Assembly: GCA_030762935.1 (NCBI GenBank)
Contig: CM060900.1
Location: 404,201,632-404,265,631, forward strand
Reading direction: 5' to 3'
From: Hymenopus coronatus
Taxonomy: Eukaryota; Arthropoda; Insecta; Mantodea; Hymenopodidae
Length of the DNA stretch: 64,000 bases
Part shown: positions 57,205 through 64,000 of the stretch, piece by piece
How positions within the stretch are numbered: position 1 is the first letter of the stretch
Layout of the letters: every line of letters begins with the position of its first letter
Notes under the pieces: model-generated
What the model was told of the DNA's origin: nothing
The model's database searches: none
What the model saw: only the letters and a program-made list of their open reading frames with translations
Translations under genes and position numbers: made by a program

Positions 57205-57234
57205 TTCTTCCTAATGTGATCACATTAGGAAGAA
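57205..57234. repeat. 30-bp perfect palindrome
   Basis: TTCTTCCTAATGTGA followed directly by its exact inverted complement, with no spacer. It could form a cruciform or be a dimeric binding site. Confidence 0.9.
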
Positions 57235-57412
57235 TTTCACATATACTTAAAACAGCTTAATAACAACAAACAATAATATATTCTATTTCTTTCAAAATTT
57301 CAGGAACATAGTCAATACTACAATAAACAAATTGCACACTATGTATAAAAATTATGCTTATAAAATTATTTTGCAACATCAGGTAATGAAATATAAAAAT
57401 TACACCAATATT

Positions 57413-57567
57413 CTAAATATTATTTACACTGTACATATTAGGTGGATAGGAAGCATCTTCCAGCAAACTGATGAATTCTTCTTGGGGGCCATGGTGTAGT
57501 TTCAAACTTGATGAAGTATGATGGGGAAATCCACATGTAAGCGTGGGTACTGATGAGCCACTTCTCC
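57413..57567 (-). CDS. Candidate terminal coding exon of an unidentified host gene
   Basis: On the minus strand a pyrimidine-rich tract ending TTTTATTTTGTAG (AG at 57568) is followed by 155 bases that stay open after two leading bases (GG) for 50 codons to a TAG at 57415-57413. The peptide has a balanced composition (SGSSVPTLTCGFPHHTSSS, then HHGPQEEFISLLEDASYPPN), unlike the AT-driven chance frames around it, and local GC is higher. It looks like the C-terminal tail of a host protein. I do not recognise the protein, and upstream exons were not found in the window. Confidence 0.35.
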
Positions 57568-57569
57568 CT

Positions 57570-58440
57570 ACAAAATAAAATGAACTTTTGAATATATTTG
57601 CCTAGCATACAGGCAAACACACACTATTAACAATGAAATGTTCATTATTTGCATACAGGGTGATCAAAAATGGTAAAGCAATCAATATTAAACCAACTGT
57701 ATACAACTGTAATGGTTTCAATATTGCCAGTGCATTGACTTTGAAGTCAGGATGCACCTGCATACACACCTTTGCACAGTATGACAACATTTTCACTAAT
57801 GAGCTGAAGTCATTCCAATGAAGGCATGTGACAAGCAATTATTTTTGGGTAATGGTTATAACTACCACAGTTACAGTACATTAACAGTGACATGTGACAT
57901 AACCAATAACTATTAAGTTATTTATTTTCACAATTACATTATATTAATGGCTACAGTAATGATGAGCTACAACTACATTTCAATATGAACAATGTCTACA
58001 AGAACTATCCTTTTATTTAATGAATCTAAAAAAAATAAAATTTCTAGCTGTGTCAAAACTTTCGATTACTATAGTGGTTTATAATCACAAAGTGCATTTG
58101 CAATGGGAACCTAAATGTAAATCTTGTGATATAGACATAGCAAAGGAAACACCATAGGTGGCATAAACATGATTGAAGTTAAGCATATACGTAATATTTA
58201 AATATTCTTGTAGGATGTTGGAACATGTAATGTCTTTTTGAAAGCTGGTGTTACCAGAGAAGAGAAGCATTAACATCCAAACACATTACTAACACCACAA
58301 AAGATGCAGATAATTATAGTTAATGTATGTAGAAAAGCTGATAATTAGCACAGTTGGGTAGTATGGTATATGGACTAGAATATGAACTTCAAAGTCTAAT
58401 ATTTAAAAAATAAAGGAGAAAGAGTTCAAGTGAAAGAAAA
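57570..58440. other. No gene recognised
   Basis: AT-rich; it would be intron if the exon at 57413-57567 is real. Confidence 0.45.
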
Positions 58441-58589
58441 AGAGAGCAGCTTCAATTCAAACAATCAAATTATTCAAAGCAAATTGCAAAAATGAATTAG
58501 CTTTTCTTCTGCATTCTGCACAACATTAGGTTGCCATATTGCAGAAGGACTTCTGCCTAATATCAAAGAAACAAAATATGTTTCAGGAA

Positions 58590-58830
58590 CCTCTTTTCTA
58601 ATTGTTTTGGTCGTCAATGTGCCAATGTGGAAATTAAGTCGCTCTGTATATCAGGTGAGGTAGCATGAAATGAAGTTGGCTTTGCCAAAGTGTCTTTAAC
58701 AGATACTGCACATATTTCATTATTCAATGAAATTCTCTCTTTTAGGTGATTCAGTCCTCTCAATATGGCCATGAAATGCAAGTCCCTGTTTTCCCAAAGA
58801 AACAGAGAGCTCATATATGTGCCAGAGTTG
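58590..58830 (-). pseudogene. hAT transposase fragment (ZMYM/TTF-like type)
   Basis: Minus-strand LGKQGLAFHGHIERTESPKR then ENFIE at about 58800-58725 fits the RQGLAFRGHDE ... NRGNFLEL block of hAT-like proteins. Next, in another frame, come FHATSPDIQSDLI (about 58675-58635, cf. SPEIQNELI) and TTKTIRKEVPETYFVSL (about 58615-58565). It is short and decayed. The C-terminal partner at 60585-60741 is on the other strand. Confidence 0.55.
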
Positions 58831-58839
58831 CTCAGTTTT

Positions 58840-59878
58840 TTTTCTACCTTTCCTGCATGCTATTGCTGTTCAATGGTTATTTTAATTGATATTTTGTACA
58901 TAGAATTAAATTCCACAGTTTTTACCAAACTTTCTAGCCCTTATTCATAAAGAATATAATTACGGAATATTTGTTCTTTTACTAGTTTATATATATTTAT
59001 TTATTTTTACGTTGACATAACCAGTCCAAACCAACTTTTCCTTAGAAAACAAAATACATGACCAATAAAACGTTATTATATTTATAAAATGTTTTCGCCT
59101 CATATTTCAACTAGATTTTCTTTTATGGTAAAACTAAGACTTCTCTTGCTTCAGTTTGTTGACTGCACAACAGTTGGATTACACATTTGGTGCACTTAAA
59201 ACTTTCTGTCTGCAACATGTGTCTCCCTCATGGTGCCACATGCAGATGCACTTCAACCATATACATATCCTGCTCTCATTTACTTGGTGTATTTTTCCTT
59301 ATGCACTCACAAATAATTATCATACTGTAATCTAATAAGTACACAAGAAGTTAAAAATACAAATTAACTTCCACTGTTAAGGAAAATAATGAAAATATTC
59401 ATTTTATGCTACCTTAACCTTAGCAAGCAAGATGTATTCTGGCATGTTACATCCATTGTGTGCACATTCTTTGACGAGACTGGCATGCGCCATGAAGAAA
59501 ATATATCTACCTGATCCTTTTCCATGATTGGCATGATACACTGAACAGTATTTCATAAAAGTACTGTTGTTTAAAATATACTTCTCAATGTGTATTATAT
59601 TGATAGGATTAACACAGTAGAAAATTGTAAATTAGGGTAAACTACTAGGGAATTAATACATCACCCACATCCGTTAATGCTACATCCCTGAATTAGTAAG
59701 CAATATTCCTTCCACATGATTTATTAGATTGACAATGCCACTCAGAATCTCTTGCAGAGCTGTTTGATACTGCATAATGAGTTGAGGCAACTAGTTCTTG
59801 ATAAACAATACCAAGGCATGCGGTAAATTATGTTACTTAGACTTGGTAACAGTCTCTGTTGCTTTAATACACTACTGG
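58840..59878. other. No gene recognised
   Basis: AT-rich sequence between the hAT fragment and the large palindrome; no motif seen. Confidence 0.5.
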
Positions 59879-59879
59879 T

Positions 59880-60244
59880 ATAACTAGTTACTGTCTATCT
59901 CCATTACTTCTGCAAGTGTTACATTAAAGCAACCATTAGATTCTTTTCTATCTATCCCTAATTCTTGTCAATCATATTAAGTGTACAACAGAAAGTGCAG
60001 TGTTGTGATATACTGAGCTTAAGTTGGTTTTTAGTACAGTATCATTTCTAGGTATCCTTGTCCTTTAAGTACCTAGAAATAATACTGTACTAAAAACCAA
60101 CTTAATCTCAGTATATCACAACACTGCACTTTCCGTTGTACACTTCCTATGATGGCCATGAATTAGGGATAGATAGAAAAGAATGTAATGGTTGCTTTAA
60201 TATAACACTTGCAGAAGTAATGGAGATAGACAGTAACTAGTTAT
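59880..60244. repeat. 365-bp near-perfect palindrome
   Basis: The left arm (59880-60054) and right arm (60070-60244) are both 175 bases and pair almost throughout (about 90 percent or more by eye), with a 15-base spacer TCCTTGTCCTTTAAG. The outermost bases are ATAACTAGTTACTG. There is no coding content. I see no target duplication at the edges. It could be a foldback transposon, a hairpin RNA locus, or a recent inverted duplication. Confidence 0.92.
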
Positions 60245-60584
60245 GCATTAATGGTTAAATAGAATATGGTATTATATTATGGGGGCAGCTAAAGGTTGGG
60301 AGAAAATACTTAAGATACAGAAAAAATCATTTTTATTTTGATACATGTTGGTCCCGAAAACTCTTTAATAAATGTATTTAAAAGCTAAACATACTTCCCC
60401 TGCCTTCATAATATCTCTTTGAAATAGCCAAAAACTTTGATAAATACTATGATAAACAGAATTCACATAATTCATAAAACTAGAACTCAGTATCTTATGG
60501 TGAAATATGTATGTATAAAGAAGATAGCTTTTCCCATGCCAGAAGTATATAAACCTGGATTTAAACTTTTACCATTCTAACTCA

Positions 60585-60741
60585 CTACAAGTGTTGAACA
60601 TTCATTTTCAGCATTGAAAAGGATAGAAACTTATACAAGATCCACCAGGGACAGAAAAGGTTTATTGCATGGATTTCAATAGAGGAGTTCCTACAAAATT
60701 TAACAAATAATTCAAAAGTAAAACTAGTTGATATTGGGTAG
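60585..60741 (+). pseudogene. hAT transposase C-terminal dimerisation fragment
   Basis: Plus-strand SVEHSFSALKRIETYTRSTR near 60590 matches the CERSFSALKRIKTYLRST motif at the end of hAT transposases. It is followed in frame or nearly so by SIEEFLQNLTNNSKVKLVDI and a stop. It is probably from the same hAT type as 58590-58830 but in the opposite direction, with the palindrome between them. Confidence 0.65.
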
Positions 60742-60974
60742 AAAAGTTTTCAGTAAATTCCTCCTGCAGCAAAATGTAACAGTATGTGAATCCAAGTTTT
60801 ATGTACTTAAAACTATTTCTCTTGTCATATTTTTGTTTTCCAGTGTAGATATTTTTATGTAGCCTGTTTATAAAACCTTATGAAAGTATACAGTGCTACT
60901 GTCTTATTAGCTTGTTATTACTGCTACATAGCCCCTACTGAAAAATGAGACCATTTAGAAGTCCTATAATAATT

Positions 60975-61250
60975 ATGTATAATGTCAACAATGGCGGTGC
61001 AGTTGGTTAAGAGTATCTGTATCTCAGGTTGCAGGTTCAATCCCACATTTCAATGTAATTTAAGGAAGTCATGCTGGATGAAATACTGGCACATTGGTGA
61101 TGGCTATAGAGGCTTTAGACACAAAACAAAACCAACATTAAATGCAGTACTATTAATTATGCATGATAAAAATGGTTTGTGCACTGATCAGAGGTGGAAT
61201 CAAACCCATAGCTTTCAACATAGAAAATCAATTCTCTACTAATGTGTCGC
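60975..61250 (+). repeat. tRNA-derived SINE
   Basis: A box TGCAGTTGGTTAAGAG (60997) and B box GGTTCAATCCC (61025) at tRNA distance on the plus strand. The body follows for about 200 bases and ends near a second, inverted B-box-like GGAATCAAACCC at 61196-61207. The tRNA stems do not pair well, so it is not a functional tRNA gene. Confidence 0.6.
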
Positions 61251-61629
61251 AATAGATAAGAGTTGTAACAGGATAAAGAGAACCGGACATTTGCACTTAC
61301 AGGGGTTATATGCAGGTACAGGCTTGACCCAAATACAATAGGAGGGCAAATACCTTTAGAAATCTTTTTTCTGAAGATTGGGATGTGAGTTCACTAAACG
61401 TGGAAGAATAAACCTAGGAAACTATTGAGCCAGTAAAATTATGCTAGGTTACATACAATTCCGAGTTAATATGTGAAACATGTAAGGTTCCTGTTCTCAA
61501 AATCTAAAGTGGTGGAAATATAACAACCTATTAAAATAAAAATCCACCAATAAAATCTTGTAGGCAGAGCCTCGCTTACAAAAACCATGTGTCGCAGTAT
61601 GAACCAATTTTTTACAACACTTACTAATA

Positions 61630-61688
61630 TCTCTCTCTCCCTCTCTCAAACCCACCCACCCCCACCCCCACACACACACACACACACT
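61630..61688. repeat. CT/CCCA/CA simple repeat
   Basis: A (CT)n, then (CCCA)n, then (CA)n compound run. Confidence 0.9.
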
Positions 61689-61989
61689 AAGTTGTGCAGT
61701 CATCGAACACTAAATGCTTAACATCTGGCATCTTACAATGACAATGGGATAGCTAATACTATGGGTTAGTATTGAAAGAGTGGGACCTGAAAAGAAACTA
61801 AGACAAACATAAATAGTATTCTCGGAAATAACAGACCCCTACATTCCTGATGGGTATACTTTGCTGACAATTAGATTAATTTTAATAAAACAATTTTAAA
61901 TGTAGTGGGATCAATAAATGATGATATACATATAGTAAATATGCAAAAGTCACATTCATTTATAATACAGGCTCATAAAACCCATCCTG

Positions 61990-62345
61990 AGTAATTATAG
62001 TCATAGGCATAGTTGTATCAACATACCAATGAGTTTAATAGAACAAAGGATCTGCCACAAATAGCTCCCAATACATGTGGTTCAAAAATGAGCAATTATC
62101 AGATAGGAGCCACCCACACCGAGACATCTCACCCCAGAAGGAAGTCACACCTGCATTCTATTGAGAGGGAGGGAAGTAGAGAGGAAGGAAGGAAGGAAGC
62201 CTACCATTCCGAGCACCACCAGAAACAGCAGCCAGCATCTTACATCGCAGCAATAACTCTCCAGGAACTTTGAGTCAACCAGTAGTAAATCCACATAACA
62301 AAATAAAGTGAGTGTAGAGAACAGTAAAATATAAAGAGTGTACAA
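61990..62345 (+). other. Possible LTR or leader region upstream of the gag remnant
   Basis: GC-richer than its surroundings, with a (GGAA)n run at 62181-62199, and lying just before the gag-like sequence. It ends in AATAAA-containing sequence near 62300. I could not define TG...CA ends or find a second copy, so this is only suggestive. Confidence 0.25.
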
Positions 62346-62585
62346 TTAGAAAAAATAAACTAAAAAAAAAAAAAAAAAGATGGGGTTTCTCCTTATTATA
62401 GAGTCAGAAATAATTAGCAATGGAGGAGTATATGTTGTTGAGAAATGGGAAATATTGTAGGGGCAACAGCGCCACAAAATCAGGTTAGGGAGGATGGATC
62501 AATACTTAAAATACTGAAAGGGATACCCACATAGTTGACAGTAACACAGCTGAAGAGCACATGACAGGTCTGCTAAAGTAAATGA

Positions 62586-63930
62586 TGGCTCAAACACAAG
62601 ATCTTAAAAAAGAACTATGAGGAAAATGTCAGAGAACTTACGGGAAGAATTAAACAAACACAATGAGGAGTTAAACAAGGGGAAATTAACCAAGCAGCAG
62701 GAAGTTTTAGAAGATAAGGGTAGGGCAGAATCAGAGCCAGAATAATTTTTTATATTAAGGGCAGGACTGAAGAGACATAGGTCAATGTAGAAAGTATTAA
62801 GGGAAAACTGGAAACCCTGCAAAATGAAATGTAGTTATAAGGCAGCAGATAAACAAAGGGTTAAAGAACAACTGCATAACTATAGTGCAAGAAACTACAA
62901 CAGCAGGAATGATGCAAATATATCAGAGAGATTATATAATAATAATTTCCAAAATCTGAAGTACCAATTCTAAATGAAATCACAATTAACTACTTTTGAT
63001 GATGGATGTAACAACACAAAACTATAGTTTTAGACTTATAAGCCTATTTTGAGATGAAATCAGTACCTGAGTCATTTAAGTTCATGATAATAAAGAAAGA
63101 CTTAGTCAGTAGAGTCCAAGTTGGTTTTATATCACACTGTCTGACAGGGTTACATATAACCAATTTAAAACTGCATTTTAGTGAGATATTGGAGGACTCA
63201 AATGCAATGTACCATAAAGGTCAAAACCAATGATGATCAAAATGGGGAAAGTATAGTGGACTATTTTCATCAATTACCACAAGAATCTCAAATATTAGAA
63301 CTGCCATCAAAGAAAAAGAGTTTATTAAATTATTAGCAACTCATTTTCCCAAACAGATTCAAAACCAAAACCACTTAATTGTTGTGAGATCACAAAGCTT
63401 AAATGACACACTGGAATTACTCACTGCATTTCTAGTGCAAATGACAGGTCCTGGTAATAACCCTCAAAGCCAACCTCTGAGTGAGAACAAGGCATAGCAC
63501 CCCCAGAATTATACAAGCTGACTACAAACTATATTTGTAGGAGGAAGGTACAAGGATCAAGAGCAGAGATATGAAGCCTGTGACAGTAAAATTACTACCA
63601 GCATAATAACCAGAAACAAACTTTGATAAGAATGTGAACGTGAATTTCATGCAATATACCACAGCTGGGTGAACCAAAACGGACTGCGAAGGGAAAGAAT
63701 AAGATAGAATTTTTTTATGTGAATAATGAATTCACACAGAAAAAGCAGTATACTTGGAAGAGAAAGCCTTCTCCCGCAGGGAAATATCTGTGGCGAGACA
63801 ATACATTCACCCCAAGACAATACACTGCACATTAAACTGGTGCAAAAAGGCCAATGGCTGATCTAATACAAATAGAGAGGGAAATGGTGTCTCCAATAAG
63901 CGTCTCTCAGTACGTTACAAAACATAAAAT
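62586..63930 (+). pseudogene. LTR-retrotransposon gag-like remnant
   Basis: A coiled, Glu/Lys/Gln-rich start (about 62586-62830) is followed by NGESIVDYFHQLPQESQILE at 63241 and, one frame on, EFIKLLATHFPKQIQNQNHL then SLNDTLELLTAFL (63318-63445). These resemble the capsid-domain helices of insect Gypsy/BEL-type gag (the GESV-x-DYF and HF ... IR ... S-x-x-L-x-x-L-L patterns). Next comes a tail rich in Lys, Arg and aromatic residues (63660-63830). Frames are broken. No protease or RT is present before the window ends. Confidence 0.45.
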
Positions 63931-64000
63931 CCCACAACACCCATAGACAGCAATAATCATCAAATTATATACAAGAGAGATAATAGGAGAGATAATAGAC

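Larger units (their letters stand above)
54900..57412. other. No gene recognised; simple repeats
   Basis: AT-rich sequence with (AT)n-(AC)n at 55670-55719 and (TTA)n at 56837-56868. If the exon at 57413-57567 is real, part of this would be its 3' untranslated region. Confidence 0.5.

Noticed and set aside
60982..61055. Possible functional tRNA gene
   Set aside because: A and B boxes are present, but the acceptor and anticodon stems do not pair, and repeat-like sequence continues downstream. Treated as a SINE.

Overview
KIND OF SEQUENCE. This is AT-rich eukaryotic nuclear DNA and reads as a transposon graveyard. Nothing looks bacterial: there are no operons, no ribosome binding sites and no long gene-dense strands. 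The element mix points to a large, repeat-rich arthropod genome, most likely an insect. It holds four kinds of Tc1/mariner-superfamily element, a ZBED-type hAT and another hAT, three piggyBac copies, LINEs with an APE-type endonuclease, a CR1/Jockey-like LINE, Penelope-like sequence, tRNA-derived SINEs and an LTR-type gag. I cannot name the species. Only one short segment (57413-57567, minus) looks like a possible exon of a host gene, and I cannot identify it.  LAYOUT. 1-3.3 kb: a tRNA-derived SINE and an internally deleted Tc1/mariner-like element. 3.3-6.9 kb: LINE 1 (minus). 7.2-11.5 kb: a piggyBac pseudogene (minus) split by a 2491-bp hAT with matching ends and an 8-bp target duplication. 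11.7-17.1 kb: LINE 2 (plus), with a deleted piggyBac at a TTAA site and an antisense piece of the same LINE family inside it. 17.1-19.7 kb: LINE 3 (minus, CR1/Jockey-like). 19.7-20.9 kb: a mariner with a full-length open frame but two catalytic aspartates lost. 21.2-21.8 kb: a mariner-derived hairpin. 21.8-27.5 kb: no gene, only microsatellites. 27.5-32.6 kb: three SINEs, a Tc1/mariner-like transposase remnant, the C-terminal end of a Penelope-like element, a deleted mariner, and a second copy of the element at 2.3 kb. 36.1-37.3 and 41.2-44.6 kb: two copies of a transposase-like gene family that I recognise but cannot classify. The second copy lies inside a pair of matching terminal inverted repeats, appears to contain an intron, and has been hit by an almost intact 1311-bp mariner. 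45.4 kb: a small retroposed piece with a hammerhead-ribozyme-like fold. 47.1-48.6 kb: a decayed member of a repetitive arthropod protein family of unknown function. 48.9-52.8 kb: LINE 4 (plus), carrying a 140-bp foldback insertion. 53.4-54.9 kb: a third piggyBac (plus). 58.5-60.7 kb: two hAT pieces in opposite orientation on either side of a 365-bp near-perfect palindrome. 62.6-63.9 kb: a gag remnant.  HOW IT FITS TOGETHER. The content is layered insertions, not a pathway. The order can be read from nesting: hAT into piggyBac 1, piggyBac 2 into LINE 2, LINE 2 cut by an antisense LINE piece, LINE 3 abutting LINE 2 at a TAA repeat, mariner 1 into LINE 3, mariner 4 into the unclassified transposon, and the foldback into LINE 4. 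The best candidates for something undescribed are the inverted-repeat-bounded unclassified transposon (41231-44642), the hammerhead-like retroposon (45379-45561), the 140-bp foldback with a 13-bp target duplication (52159-52298), and the two long hairpins (21180-21785 and 59880-60244), which could make double-stranded RNA if transcribed. All family calls come from reading motifs by eye; no database search was run.
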